Assembly (NCBI GenBank): GCA_963775395.1
Contig: CAVZIX010000006.1
Span: forward strand, 114,604-178,603
Length of the DNA: 64,000 nucleotides
Source: JAIBJN01 sp963775395
GTDB taxonomy: Bacteria; Actinomycetota; Thermoleophilia; Gaiellales; Gaiellaceae
Direction of reading: 5' to 3'
Shown here: positions 24,511-33,097 of the stretch, one piece after another
Layout of the letters: each line of letters starts with the position of its first letter
How positions within the stretch are numbered: position 1 is the stretch's first letter
Program-made: the position numbers and the translations under genes
The notes under the pieces: generated by a model
What the model was told of the DNA's origin: nothing
The model's database searches: none
What the model saw: the letters and a program-made list of their open reading frames with translations, nothing else

Positions 24511-25906
24511 CTACTTGCCGATCGAGAACTCCGACGTTTGCGGGTTCAGGTGCGGCGTCCGCATGTACCGACTCACCGCGGGATCGTCCAGTCGCCAGAT
24601 GATCAGTCCGCGGGTGATGTCCGACTCGTAGATCCGGCCGTTGTACCAGTAGGTCGACCAGTCGCCTCCGAGCTGCGTCGGAACGAGCGGCGGCGGGTCG
24701 GCGTACGCGACCTCCCTGGCCGCAGCCGGGTTCGTGAAGTCGACCACGCTGATGCCGGCCTGGTAGTTGCCGCCTACGAGCACGTAGCGCGGCTTGCCGG
24801 CCTTGTTCCTGAGCGGGACGACGTTGTAGTTGTGGATCGTGCAGTTCTCCGCTGCGGTCTGCGGCCGCGGCAGGACGAACTGTCCGAGCTTGGCACCCGT
24901 GTCGGCGTCGTAGAAGAACCAGCTCTTCTTGACGGCCGGGTCGGTCGCCTCGCACTCGGGCTGCGAGCCGCCGCCGGGCTCCCAGCCGAGGATGATGACC
25001 TCACCGTCGAACGTGAGCGCTGCGGAGTGCCAGTTCCCGTTGCAGGGGCGCTGCGGATTAGGCGGAACAGTATCCGGCTCGTTGCAGACCCCTGGCTCCG
25101 AGATCGTGAACAGGAACTGCGGGCTCGTCAGGCTCCCGCCCGGCGTCGAGTTCTCGCCGATGTCGTAGACGTTGGCGTGGTCGTGGCTCGCGCACACGAG
25201 CTTGTTGACCTTGCCGAGGATGACGCCACTGTCATGGCAGGCGCCGGCTTCCATGAGCGGAGCCGTGCCGATCACGCTGGTGCCGGCGAGGTTCCCCAGC
25301 GGCACCTCGATGATCGAGATGAACGGCGGCGTCGAGCCCGACGTCTGGTTGTAGATGATCACGCGGTTGTTGGCCGTGTCCGGAACGAGCGTCGCTGTGT
25401 GCGACCCACCGGTCACGGGCACCTGCGCGACGAGCTGCGGGTTCCCGAAGTTCGAGAGGTCGAAGACATGGATGCCCTCGAATCCGACTGGGATCGTCTG
25501 GCCGTCGCACGTGACCGGGCGCGGGCGGTCCCGGCACCGCAGTGTTGTACGAGCGGACGAGCAGGTCGGGCTTGTCCTTGCTCTTGCCCCAGATGACGAT
25601 GTCACCCTGGTTGCCGTTGCAGGGCTGGAAGAGCACCTCCTTCGGACGCGACGGGAACTTGATGTCGACGATCCGGAATCCGTCGTACGAGCCCTGGAAC
25701 GCGTAGTCGCCCCAGAAGGCGAGGTCGGAGTTGAAGACTCCGGGCGCCGGGTTCGGCCGCGGCGAGTAGCCGAGCGCCGTCAGGTTGTCGGTGACGGCCC
25801 AGTTGGCGACGACCGGGACGCTGGGTGGCCCGGACGCCGAGAGCGGCGCGGCGACGATCCCGATCGCTACGAGCGCGAGCGCCGCGAAGAGCTTGAGCTT
25901 GCTCAT
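24511..25906 (-). pseudogene. secreted LVIVD-repeat protein, array copy 5 (one frameshift)
   Basis: Would be about 464 residues. It has a signal peptide (MSKLKLFAALALVAIGIVAA, cut near PLSAS), then ANWAVTDNLTALGYSPR, NQGDIVIWGKSKDKPDLLV and SYNTAVPGP. The frame breaks there, at a CCC run near 25517. It resumes as PVTCDGQTIPVGFEGIHVFD and continues with GGSHTATLVPD, CHDSGVILGKVNKLVCAS, LGWEPGGG, ENCTIHNYN, GGDWSTYWYNGRIYESDI and LNPQTSEFS. GGSHT replaces the CGSHT of the others. ATG at 25906 follows GGGAGGTGCC. First gene of the array in transcription order. Confidence 0.8.
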
Positions 25907-26018
25907 TGGCACCTCCCTGGTTGTCGAGGGAGACCGTCCCGAAGCATGCCCAGACGGCGGGTAAGGCTGACAGACGTGATCGGCACGACGACTCCCCCAA
26001 GGTTGCCGATTCCCCGGC

Positions 26019-26047
26019 AGTCTTAACAGGCCTCGTGGGGCTGTCAA
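26019..26047 (-). promoter_or_regulatory. promoter of LVIVD copy 5
   Basis: TTGACA (26047-26042) and AAGACT (26024-26019) with a 17-base spacer, the best promoter in the array. It lies directly after the end of azlD. The leader reads CCGGGG...GGCAACC then GGGGG. Confidence 0.7.
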
Positions 26048-26065
26048 GTAAACGTTCTGAGACGG

Positions 26066-26374
26066 TCAGGTGAAGAGTCGGACCACGGCGGTCGCGGCGG
26101 CCGCGACGATCACGACGGCCAGAAGCGGGGCCCTGAGGAGGAGCGCGAGGACCGCCGCGGCGAGTCCGACGAGGCGCGCGTCGAGCACGATCTCCTCGTC
26201 GCCGCCGAGCACCTGCGTGACGACGAGCGCGGAGAGGAGGGCGGGGGCGAGGAGCCCGACGACGCCGGTCAGGTGCTCGGGCAGCGGCCTGCCTCCGAGC
26301 AGGACCGGGCCGACCGCCTTGAGGGCAATGGTCATCGTCCCGACCGCGACGATCACGATCCAGATGTCGCTCAG
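26066..26374 (-). CDS. azlD: AzlD-family branched-chain amino acid exporter subunit
   Basis: Small partner of AzlC in an LIV-E type exporter. About 100 residues with four hydrophobic segments (IWIVIVAVGTMTIALKAVGP, TGVVGLLAPALLSALVVTQV, LVGLAAAVLALLL, LLAVVIVAAAATAVVRLF). The start is unsettled: a CTG at 26374 overlaps the azlC stop and gives the full first helix, while the first conventional start is GTG at 26356. It is the last gene of the glycosylase-azlC-azlD set. Confidence 0.82.
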   Translation of the reverse strand: MSDIWIVIVAVGTMTIALKAVGPVLLGGRPLPEHLTGVVGLLAPALLSALVVTQVLGGDEEIVLDARLVGLAAAVLALLLRAPLLAVVIVAAAATAVVRLFT

Positions 26375-27027
26375 GGCTTCCTCCAGCCGATCAGGCAGGC
26401 GGCGCTTGCGGCGACGATCGGGACGCCCGCCGGGGTGAACGGAAGAAGCACGAGTGCGATGGTGCCGCCGAGGATGGCGGCGGCGAGGGCCTGCCCGGAG
26501 CGCACCTGCGGGACGAGCAGCGCGAGGAAAAGCGCGGGGAAGGCGGCGTCCAAGCCGAGATCCTCGGGGTCGGCGAGGGCGTCGCCGGCGATCGCGCCGA
26601 CCGCGGTGCCCGTGACCCAGCACGGGTAGAGGACCAGCCCGGCCCCGACGAGGAGGCGACGGTCGAAGGCGCCGTCCGGGCGGCGCGAAACCGCCCACGA
26701 CTCGTCCACGATCAGCTGGGACTCGAGCAGGCGCCGGACGAAGCCGCCGGTGAAGACGGGCGCCATCGAGACGCTGATGGGGGCGTAGCGGGCGTTGAGA
26801 AGCGTGGCGGCGACGATCGCCGAGACGACGCCGCCGCCCGCGCCGAGGATGGACGCCGCCGCGAACTGTGCCGAGCCGGCGAACGTCGTCGCCGACATGA
26901 CGATCGCCTCGACCGAGCCGAAGCCCGAGGTCTGCGCGAGCACGCCGTAGGACGCGCCGAACGCGAACGCGGCAATGCCGATCGGGGCGACTCTTCTCGC
27001 CCCGTCGCGGTAGCGGCCAGCCGTCAC
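26371..27027 (-). CDS. azlC: AzlC-family branched-chain amino acid exporter subunit
   Basis: Large membrane subunit of the AzlCD exporter for branched-chain amino acids or analogues. The 218 residues contain the family signature near the first helices (APIGIAAFAFGASYGVLAQ, FAGSAQFAAASIL, LLNARYAPISVSMAP) and SQLIVDESWAVS, with about six membrane helices. GTG start overlaps the glycosylase stop (GTGA), so it is translationally coupled to a DNA-repair gene, an unexpected pairing. Confidence 0.9.
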   Translation of the reverse strand: MTAGRYRDGARRVAPIGIAAFAFGASYGVLAQTSGFGSVEAIVMSATTFAGSAQFAAASILGAGGGVVSAIVAATLLNARYAPISVSMAPVFTGGFVRRLLESQLIVDESWAVSRRPDGAFDRRLLVGAGLVLYPCWVTGTAVGAIAGDALADPEDLGLDAAFPALFLALLVPQVRSGQALAAAILGGTIALVLLPFTPAGVPIVAASAACLIGWRKP

Positions 27028-27968
27028 GCGTCGAGGACCCAGTCGCCCGTCAGCACGAGCCAGAAGGCAAGGCCGGCGTACGGCCCGTAGCGTCGGAAGC
27101 GGCGCTCGATCGTCGTGTCCTTCACGCTCCTGCCGCCGTTGAGCGACGCGTACTTCGGCCGCGTCCACGAGTCGAGCACGAGGCGCGAGTAGCGCCCGAG
27201 GAGCATCATGACGTGCGCGGCTGCATAGGGACCGACCCCGGGAAGCAAGAGCAGCCGCTCGGCGACATCGTCGTCGGGCAGCTCATCGCGGCCAATGCGT
27301 CCCAGCTCCTCGAGGTCGAGGTCGCCGGACGCGATGTCGGCCGAGAGCGTCCGCAGGTACGCGCCGCGGTAGCCGGCCCGGACGACGTCCCGGTAGAAGG
27401 CCTCGTCGGCGGCCGCCATCGCCGCAGGCGTTGGAAACGCCCGCCCGTAGGGCCCCTCGGCTGCCGCACCCGCGGCCGGCTCCCCGAGGTGCTCGACGAG
27501 AGCTCCGACCATGCGCTCGGTCGCAGACCAGGCGCAGTTCGTGGTGCAGATCGTCTTCACGACCTCCTCGAAGACCGTCGGGCTGCGGACCAGCCGCCCG
27601 GCTCCGGTCGTCACCCAGGCGAGGTCGGGGTCCTCGGCGGCCAGCTGGTAGAAGCCCGAGAGATCCTCGTCGAGGCGCAGCACGTGCGAGGCGGCGGCGA
27701 CGATCTCGCCCGCCTGCCGCTTCCCCGGCGCCCGACCGGTCACGGCGATTCGCGCGTTGCCGGGGATGCCCTCGCCGATCAGGACCGTGCGGGGCTTCGA
27801 GCCGGGGAGGGGGACCGTGATCTCGAGCGTCCGAGCCTCCTCGTCGATGAGCATCGGCGGCAGGTCGACCAGGCCGTGCGACTGAATCGCGCGCCAGAGG
27901 TCGACCGGCTCGCCGCCCGCGCCGACGAGCGGGAGCTCGGCGCTCCAGGAAGTGCTACCTCGTGTCAT
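27024..27968 (-). CDS. AlkA-like DNA glycosylase (HhH-GPD superfamily)
   Basis: Base-excision-repair glycosylase, probably for alkylated or other damaged bases. The 314 residues have an N-terminal AlkA/OGG-type domain (ITVPLPGSKP...), a helical region starting TVFEEVVKTICTTNCAW, the helix-hairpin-helix LLLLPGVGPYAAAHVMMLLG and the catalytic Asp shortly after (LVLDSW). The C-terminus (YGPYAGLAFWLVLTGDW) resembles the Ogg/AlkA end. ATG at 27968. It is divergent from the CGNR regulator, sharing a 46-base region with a palindrome. Confidence 0.85.
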   Translation of the reverse strand: MTRGSTSWSAELPLVGAGGEPVDLWRAIQSHGLVDLPPMLIDEEARTLEITVPLPGSKPRTVLIGEGIPGNARIAVTGRAPGKRQAGEIVAAASHVLRLDEDLSGFYQLAAEDPDLAWVTTGAGRLVRSPTVFEEVVKTICTTNCAWSATERMVGALVEHLGEPAAGAAAEGPYGRAFPTPAAMAAADEAFYRDVVRAGYRGAYLRTLSADIASGDLDLEELGRIGRDELPDDDVAERLLLLPGVGPYAAAHVMMLLGRYSRLVLDSWTRPKYASLNGGRSVKDTTIERRFRRYGPYAGLAFWLVLTGDWVLDA

Positions 27969-27988
27969 GGTCGTCCCTGGTCGTTTCG

Positions 27989-28015
27989 TAACCGATGATC
28001 TAGCATAGTCGGTTA
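27989..28015. promoter_or_regulatory. palindromic operator candidate
   Basis: Seven-base inverted arms TAACCGA (27989-27995) and TCGGTTA (28009-28015) flank 13 bases containing TAGCAT. The site fills most of the gap between the divergent glycosylase and CGNR genes, and its last base is the A of the CGNR start codon. It suggests autoregulation and shared control. Confidence 0.5.
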
Positions 28016-28557
28016 TGAGCACACAGGCCGCGCCGGGACCCCTCGAGCGCGTGCGGGACTTCGTGAACACGCTGGACGTCGAGACAGGCGACGACGACCT
28101 CTCGAGCCCGACCGCTCTGCGGGACTGGCTGCAGAGCCACGGTCTCGGGCCCGCACGGGGTGCAACGCGAGCGGATCTCGTCGCAGCGCGCCGCCTCCGC
28201 GAGGCGATCCGTGCGCTGCTGCTCGAGAACAACGGGCTGAGCGTTCGCAAGGAGGCGGCGGTGACGCTGAACCGGACCGCGGCGCGGGCCAACGTCGGCC
28301 TTCGGTTCGACTCGGGCGGCGAAGTCCGGCTCGAGCCGGCCGCCCGGGGCGTGGACGCGGCACTCGGGCGGCTCCTCGCCATCGCCGCCTCCGCGATGGC
28401 CGACGGAACGTGGACACGGTTGAAGGCCTGCCGGGCGGACGACTGCCAGTGGGCGTTCTACGACCAGGCGCGAAACCACTCGCGGCACTGGTGCTCGATG
28501 GCGGTGTGCGGCAACCGCACCAAGGCCCGCACCTACCGGCGGCGGCACGCAAGCTGA
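28015..28557 (+). CDS. CGNR zinc-finger (ABATE-domain) transcription regulator
   Basis: A 180-residue regulator. Residues about 8-120 form the ABATE (stress-induced) domain with FVNTLDVETGDDD. The C-terminal zinc finger reads CRADDCQWAFYDQARNHSRH followed by WCSMAVCGNRTKARTYRRR, the exact CGNR signature. The ligand is unknown. The ATG lies at the edge of a palindrome, and no Shine-Dalgarno is visible, so it may be leaderless. Likely controls itself and the divergent repair gene. Confidence 0.88.
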   Translation: MSTQAAPGPLERVRDFVNTLDVETGDDDLSSPTALRDWLQSHGLGPARGATRADLVAARRLREAIRALLLENNGLSVRKEAAVTLNRTAARANVGLRFDSGGEVRLEPAARGVDAALGRLLAIAASAMADGTWTRLKACRADDCQWAFYDQARNHSRHWCSMAVCGNRTKARTYRRRHAS

Positions 28558-28593
28558 CGACGCGGCGTCGGGCCGCCGTGGTAGACGTGCGCC

Positions 28594-30339
28594 GTGGCGA
28601 TCCTCGGTATCGACGTCGGCGGCACGTTCACGGACGCCGTGTTGCTGACCGGCGGCGAGCTCCGAAGCGCCAAGGTCCCGACCGTCCGTGCGCAGGAGCA
28701 CTCGGTGGTCAAGGCGGCGTCCGCCGTCGGAGCCGACGCCGGCGAGCTCCACCGCTTCACCCACGGGACGACGATCGCCACGAACGCCCTGCTCGAGCGC
28801 AAGGGCGCCAAGACTGCCTTCATCGGCACGGCGGGCTTCGAGCACGTCCTGCACCTCCGCCGCCAGGCGCGTGCGCACCTCTACCGCCTGTGCGACCACC
28901 ATCCGGACCCGCTCGTTCCTCTCGACCGCTGTGTCGGCGTCCACGAGCGCGTCGGGCCGGACGGCATCGTCGAGCCGCTGGATCTCGATTCGCTGCCCGA
29001 CCTCGACGCGGAGGCCGTCTCCGTCTGCCTCCTGTTCTCCTTCCGCGACTCGACGCACGAGCGACTCGTCGCCGAGGAGATCCGTCGCCGCCTTCCGAAC
29101 GCGCACGTGGTCGCCTCGCACGAGGTGGCCCCGGAGTTCCGGGAGTACGAACGCGCTGCGACGACCACCGTGGACGCCTATCTCGGGCCCGTCCTCGCCG
29201 AGTATCTCGGGTCGCTGGCGGCGCGCTGCCGCGAAGCGGGCCTGTCGGAGCCGCTCGTCATGCGGTCCTCCGGCGGCGTCTGCTCGCTCGCGGAGGCGGC
29301 CAGGCATCCGGCGCTGGTGCTCGTCTCCGGCCCGGCGGCCGGAGTCGTGGGGGCCGCACGGATCGCGCAGCTCGCGGGAGTCGAGAATGCGCTCACGTTC
29401 GACATGGGAGGAACGTCGACCGACGTCTGCCTGATCGAGGGGGGTCACGCCGGGCGGGCCGCGGAGCGCGAGGTTGGCGGGTTCCCGATCCGGCTGCCCA
29501 CCGTCGACCTCCAGACCGTGGGCGCCGGCGGCGGCTCGATCGTGTGGCGGGACGCGGGCGGCGCGCTCAGGGTCGGCCCCCAGAGCGCCGGCGCCGACCC
29601 GGGGCCCGCGTGCTACGGGCGCGGCGGCCTCGAGCCGACGGTCACCGACGCGAACCTCGTGCTCGGACGTCTGCCGGGCACGCTCGCCGCCGGCCTGGAG
29701 CTCGATGGCGCGGCCGCCGAGCTCGCGCTCGGTGACTTCGACGCGCAGGCGGTCGTCGACGTCGTCAACGCGGAGATGCTGCGGGCGCTCCGCCTCGTCT
29801 CCGTCGAGCGCGGCCACGACCCGCGCGACTTCGCCCTCGTCGCCTTCGGCGGCGCCGGGCCGCTCCACGCATGCGAGCTGGCCGACGAGCTCGGCATCCG
29901 CAAGGTGCTCGTGCCGGCCGCAGCCGGCGTGCTCTCCGCCCTGGGCCTCGTGGCGAGCGAGGAGCGCCGCGACCGCGTGCGCTCGTACGTGATCCCGCTG
30001 GCGGAAGCGGGTCTCCTGCCCCAGACCGGCGAGGTCGACCTCCGCTACCGGGGCCAGTCGTTCGAGCTGACCGTCTCGCTCGAGTCGAATCCGGCCGAGG
30101 CCTTCCACCGGGCCCACGAGGAGCGGTACGGCTACTCCGACCGCGAGAGGCCGATCGAGCTCGTCGCCGTGCGCACCGCCGAGGTCACGCCGGGCCCGGA
30201 GCTGACGCTCCCGTCCGGCGAGCCGGAAACGCGGGTCGGGCCCGCCGTCGTCGAGCTCGACGGCGCCACCTGCTGGATCCCCCCTGGGTGGGAGGGGGCT
30301 AGGGATGGGAATAGCACGTGGATCCTGACGAGATCGTGA
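28594..30339 (+). CDS. hydantoinase/5-oxoprolinase family subunit A
   Basis: ATP-dependent ring-opening hydrolase subunit of the N-methylhydantoinase/oxoprolinase/acetone-carboxylase family. The 581 residues have the actin-like ATPase motifs GIDVGGTFTDAVL (about 4-16), THGTTIATNALLERKGAK, SGPAAGVVGAARIA, FDMGGTSTDVCLI and VGAGGGSIVW. It is shorter than the usual 650-700 residues, mainly at the C-terminus, but no break is seen. GTG start. It overlaps subunit B by 22 bases. The true substrate is not determined by sequence. Confidence 0.9.
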   Translation: MAILGIDVGGTFTDAVLLTGGELRSAKVPTVRAQEHSVVKAASAVGADAGELHRFTHGTTIATNALLERKGAKTAFIGTAGFEHVLHLRRQARAHLYRLCDHHPDPLVPLDRCVGVHERVGPDGIVEPLDLDSLPDLDAEAVSVCLLFSFRDSTHERLVAEEIRRRLPNAHVVASHEVAPEFREYERAATTTVDAYLGPVLAEYLGSLAARCREAGLSEPLVMRSSGGVCSLAEAARHPALVLVSGPAAGVVGAARIAQLAGVENALTFDMGGTSTDVCLIEGGHAGRAAEREVGGFPIRLPTVDLQTVGAGGGSIVWRDAGGALRVGPQSAGADPGPACYGRGGLEPTVTDANLVLGRLPGTLAAGLELDGAAAELALGDFDAQAVVDVVNAEMLRALRLVSVERGHDPRDFALVAFGGAGPLHACELADELGIRKVLVPAAAGVLSALGLVASEERRDRVRSYVIPLAEAGLLPQTGEVDLRYRGQSFELTVSLESNPAEAFHRAHEERYGYSDRERPIELVAVRTAEVTPGPELTLPSGEPETRVGPAVVELDGATCWIPPGWEGARDGNSTWILTRS

Positions 30340-31811
30340 ATATCGAGCTCCAAGTTCTCGGCAGCGCGCTCCGGGCGGTCGCGGAGGAGATGGGGGCCGT
30401 CCTCGTCCGCTCGGCCTTCTCGGCGAACATCAAGGAGCGCCGCGACTGCTCGACCGCGCTCTTCGCCGAGGACGGGCGCATGATCGCCCAGGCCGAGCAC
30501 ATTCCCGTCCACCTGGGCGCGATGCCCGAAGCGGTCGCCGCGGTACGCGAGCGCGACCCGCGCCCGGGCGATGTGTTCATCGTCAACGACCCGTTCACCG
30601 GTGGCACTCACCTCCCCGACATCACGCTCGTGTCGCGGACGGGCGTCGGGTACGCGGTGTCGCGGGCGCACTACGCCGACGTCGGCGGCGCCGAGCCCGC
30701 GAGCCTGCCGGCCTCGTCGACCGACATCTACCAGGAGGGCCTCGTCGTCCCGCCGGTGCGCCTCACCGACGAGGTGCTCACGATCCTGTTCGCGAACATG
30801 CGCAATCCCGACGAGCGGCGGGGGGACCTGCGCGCGCAGCTCGCGGCCCACCGGCTGGCCGAGACCCGCCTCGCGGAGCTCGTCGAGCGGCGCGGCCTCG
30901 ACCGGGTCGAGGCTGCCATGACCGAGCTCTTCGCCTATTCGGAGAGGCGCGTGCGGGCGGCGATCGCATCGTTGCCGGACGGCCGCTACGAAGCGTCCGA
31001 CACGCTCGAAGGCCTGGACGGCGAGCTGGTCGTCCGGGCCGCGGTGACGGTGGCCGGGGACGAGATCGAGATCGACTTCGCGGGCACGGATCGTCAGCAC
31101 GACGGCAACCTCAACTGCCCGCTCGCCGTGACGCGCTCGGCTGCCTACTTCGTCGTGCGCTGTCTCACCGACCCGGACGTGCCGGCCTCGGGCGGTGCCT
31201 TCGCACCCGTCCGCGTGCAGGCGCCGGAGGGGTCGCTCGTGAACGCGCGCCGGCCGGCCGCCGTCGTCGCCGGGAACGTCGAGACCTCCAGCCGGATCGC
31301 CGATGTTCTCTTCCGCGCCTTTGGCCAGGCCGTCGCGGTGCCCGCGCAGGGCCAGGGAACGATGAACAACCTCGCGTTCGGCAACGCTCGCTTCTCGTAC
31401 TACGAGACGATCGCCGGCGGCCAGGGTGGATGCCCGAACGGGGACGGCCCCTCGGCCGTGCACGTAGCGATGTCGAACACGCTCAACACGCCGGTCGAGG
31501 CGCTCGAGCTCGCGTACCCGCTCAGGGTGGAGCGGTATGCGCTCCGCCTCGGGTCGGGCGGGAAGGGGCGTTTCTGGGGCGGCGACGGCGTCATCCGGGA
31601 GATCACCGCGCTCGAGCCGTGCCGGGTCTCGATCGTCAGCGAACGGCGCGCGCGGGGACCGGGAGGGACCCGCGGCGGCGAGCCCGGCGCACCCGGGCGG
31701 AATCTCGTGGACGGCGATCCCGTGCCGGCCAAGGTGACCCTGTCGCTCGACGCCGGGGAGTCCGTGACGATCGAGACGCCGGGCGGCGGCGGGTTCGGCT
31801 CGGCCGCCTAG
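30318..31811 (+). CDS. hydantoinase/5-oxoprolinase family subunit B
   Basis: Partner of subunit A. The 497 residues show the HyuB pattern: an N-terminal IVNIELQVLGSALRAVAEEM, RSAFSANIKERRDCSTALF, HIPVHLGAMPEAV, VFIVNDPFTGGTHLPDITLV, AHYADVGG, VDFxGT-like IDFAGTDRQHDGNLNCP and a C-terminal SGGKGRFWGGDGVIRE. GTG start inside the end of subunit A. A cupin gene follows 35 bases later. Confidence 0.92.
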   Translation: MDPDEIVNIELQVLGSALRAVAEEMGAVLVRSAFSANIKERRDCSTALFAEDGRMIAQAEHIPVHLGAMPEAVAAVRERDPRPGDVFIVNDPFTGGTHLPDITLVSRTGVGYAVSRAHYADVGGAEPASLPASSTDIYQEGLVVPPVRLTDEVLTILFANMRNPDERRGDLRAQLAAHRLAETRLAELVERRGLDRVEAAMTELFAYSERRVRAAIASLPDGRYEASDTLEGLDGELVVRAAVTVAGDEIEIDFAGTDRQHDGNLNCPLAVTRSAAYFVVRCLTDPDVPASGGAFAPVRVQAPEGSLVNARRPAAVVAGNVETSSRIADVLFRAFGQAVAVPAQGQGTMNNLAFGNARFSYYETIAGGQGGCPNGDGPSAVHVAMSNTLNTPVEALELAYPLRVERYALRLGSGGKGRFWGGDGVIREITALEPCRVSIVSERRARGPGGTRGGEPGAPGRNLVDGDPVPAKVTLSLDAGESVTIETPGGGGFGSAA

Positions 31812-31846
31812 CCGATCTGGACGCGTGCCCGTGTATAACCGGGCGC

Positions 31847-32209
31847 ATGACGGACAATCGCTTCACCATCAAGCACGACGCCGACTTCGCGCGCAGCGGC
31901 CGCTGGATTCTGGCGCGGCGCTCCCTCGGCCTCCGATCGTTCGGAATGAACCTCGTGGAGATCGAGCCCGGCGGGTCGATCCCGGAGCACGACGAGACCG
32001 GCCGCAACCAGGAGGAGGTCTACATCGTGCTCGGGGGCTCGGCCGCGGCCGTGGTCGACGGAGTCGAGCATCCCGCGCCCGCCGGCACGTACATCCGCCT
32101 CGATCCCGAGCCGCAGCGGTCGGTCACGAACGTCGGCGACGAGCCGGTACGCCTCCTGATCGTGTCGGCGCCCGTCGAGAGCGGGTACGAGCCGATGGAC
32201 TGGGCCTAG
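31847..32209 (+). CDS. cupin-domain protein
   Basis: A 120-residue single cupin. The first motif is PGGSIPEHDETGRNQEEVYI with His and Glu as metal-ligand candidates, followed by VLGGSAAAVVDG, then a second motif with only weak ligands (PAPAGTYIRLDPEPQRSVTN, lacking a clear His). It may act as a binding protein or a small isomerase/dioxygenase. ATG at 31847. Its position suggests a role connected to the hydantoinase genes. Confidence 0.75.
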   Translation: MTDNRFTIKHDADFARSGRWILARRSLGLRSFGMNLVEIEPGGSIPEHDETGRNQEEVYIVLGGSAAAVVDGVEHPAPAGTYIRLDPEPQRSVTNVGDEPVRLLIVSAPVESGYEPMDWA

Positions 32210-32245
32210 GGCGACGACCGCCGCGGGCGTTACGCTCCGCCCACG

Positions 32246-32518
32246 GTGCGGCTCTTCCGCAAGCGCGCTCGGCTTCGCCCGCTCGACGAACACGAGTGCT
32301 ATCTCCGTCTCCACGGCCCGCGCACCGGCGAGGTCGAGGTCGTCGGGCTCCGGCGCCCTGAGACTCCCGTCGAGCCGCCGGCCACCGGCCCGACCGAGGA
32401 CGGCCCGGCGCTCCATCTTCTGATCGCGTACCCGCGCAACGCGGGCCGGCTGACGGGCGAGCAGCTTCGTCGGGAGCTGCTCCGCCGGATGCAGGCCCGG
32501 ACCGGCGAGGCTGCCTAG
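32246..32518 (+). CDS. hypothetical protein
   Basis: A 90-residue protein starting at GTG. It begins with a basic stretch (MRLFRKRARLRPLDEHECY), has a Pro/Thr-rich linker (PETPVEPPATGPTEDG) and ends with a helix (LTGEQLRRELLRRMQARTGE). One cysteine; no known domain. Co-oriented with the cupin gene and convergent with ogt, 9 bases apart. Confidence 0.5.
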   Translation: MRLFRKRARLRPLDEHECYLRLHGPRTGEVEVVGLRRPETPVEPPATGPTEDGPALHLLIAYPRNAGRLTGEQLRRELLRRMQARTGEAA

Positions 32519-32527
32519 CCCCGCCGG

Positions 32528-33097
32528 CTACCCAGGAAGGATCGCGCCCTCGAGCTCGAGGAGCGTCCGCTTGATCTCCAGGCCGCCGCCATAGCCGACG
32601 AGGCTGCCCGTGGAGCCGACGATCCGGTGGCACGGCACGACGATCGGGATCGGGTTGCGGTTGAGCGCCCCGCCGACCGCGCGCGCCGCGCGTGGATGCC
32701 CGATGCGCTGCGCCAGCCCGCCGTAGGTGTCGACGTGCCCGTACGAGACGCGGATGAGCTCCTCCAGCACGCGCCGCTGGAAGTCGGGCAGGGGCGTGAG
32801 GTCGACCGCCAGGTCGAATTCCTGTCGCTTGCCCTCGAAGTACTCGTCGAGCTCGCGCCGTGCCCGGTCGACTGGCGAGGCGGAGCGCAGCACGCGGGGG
32901 CCAAAGGCGCGTGCGAGCGCCTCGAGCTCGTGCTCCGGCTCGGGGTCGAACGAGATGCGGCAGAGCCCGCGCTCGCTCGCGGCCACGAGCAGCGGGCCGA
33001 TCGGAGAGTCCGCGACGTCGTAGGCGACGTCGAGGAGGCCCTCCGCGGCCGCAGCCTCGCGGAAGCGGCGGTCGAGCTCGTCTGGGATGCTGGTCAT
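32528..33097 (-). CDS. ogt: methylated-DNA-protein-cysteine methyltransferase
   Basis: Transfers alkyl groups from O6-alkylguanine or O4-alkylthymine to its own cysteine, directly repairing DNA. The 189 residues have an N-terminal regulatory-like domain and the family core: FQRRVLEELIRVSYGHVDTY, then ARAVGGALNRNPIPIVVPCH with the acceptor Cys in PCHRIVGSTGSLVGYGGG. ATG at 33097 overlaps the stop of the sigma factor (ATGA), tying translation of the two genes. Confidence 0.93.
   Translation of the reverse strand: MTSIPDELDRRFREAAAAEGLLDVAYDVADSPIGPLLVAASERGLCRISFDPEPEHELEALARAFGPRVLRSASPVDRARRELDEYFEGKRQEFDLAVDLTPLPDFQRRVLEELIRVSYGHVDTYGGLAQRIGHPRAARAVGGALNRNPIPIVVPCHRIVGSTGSLVGYGGGLEIKRTLLELEGAILPG

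Noticed and set aside
16300..26000. Region as an integrated mobile island
   Set aside because: No integrase, transposase, tRNA end or flanking direct repeat was found, and base composition looks like the rest. The frameshifts alone do not show transfer.
28000..30117. Long minus-strand frame opposite the hydantoinase A gene
   Set aside because: Antisense shadow with no recognisable domain; the plus-strand gene is unmistakable.
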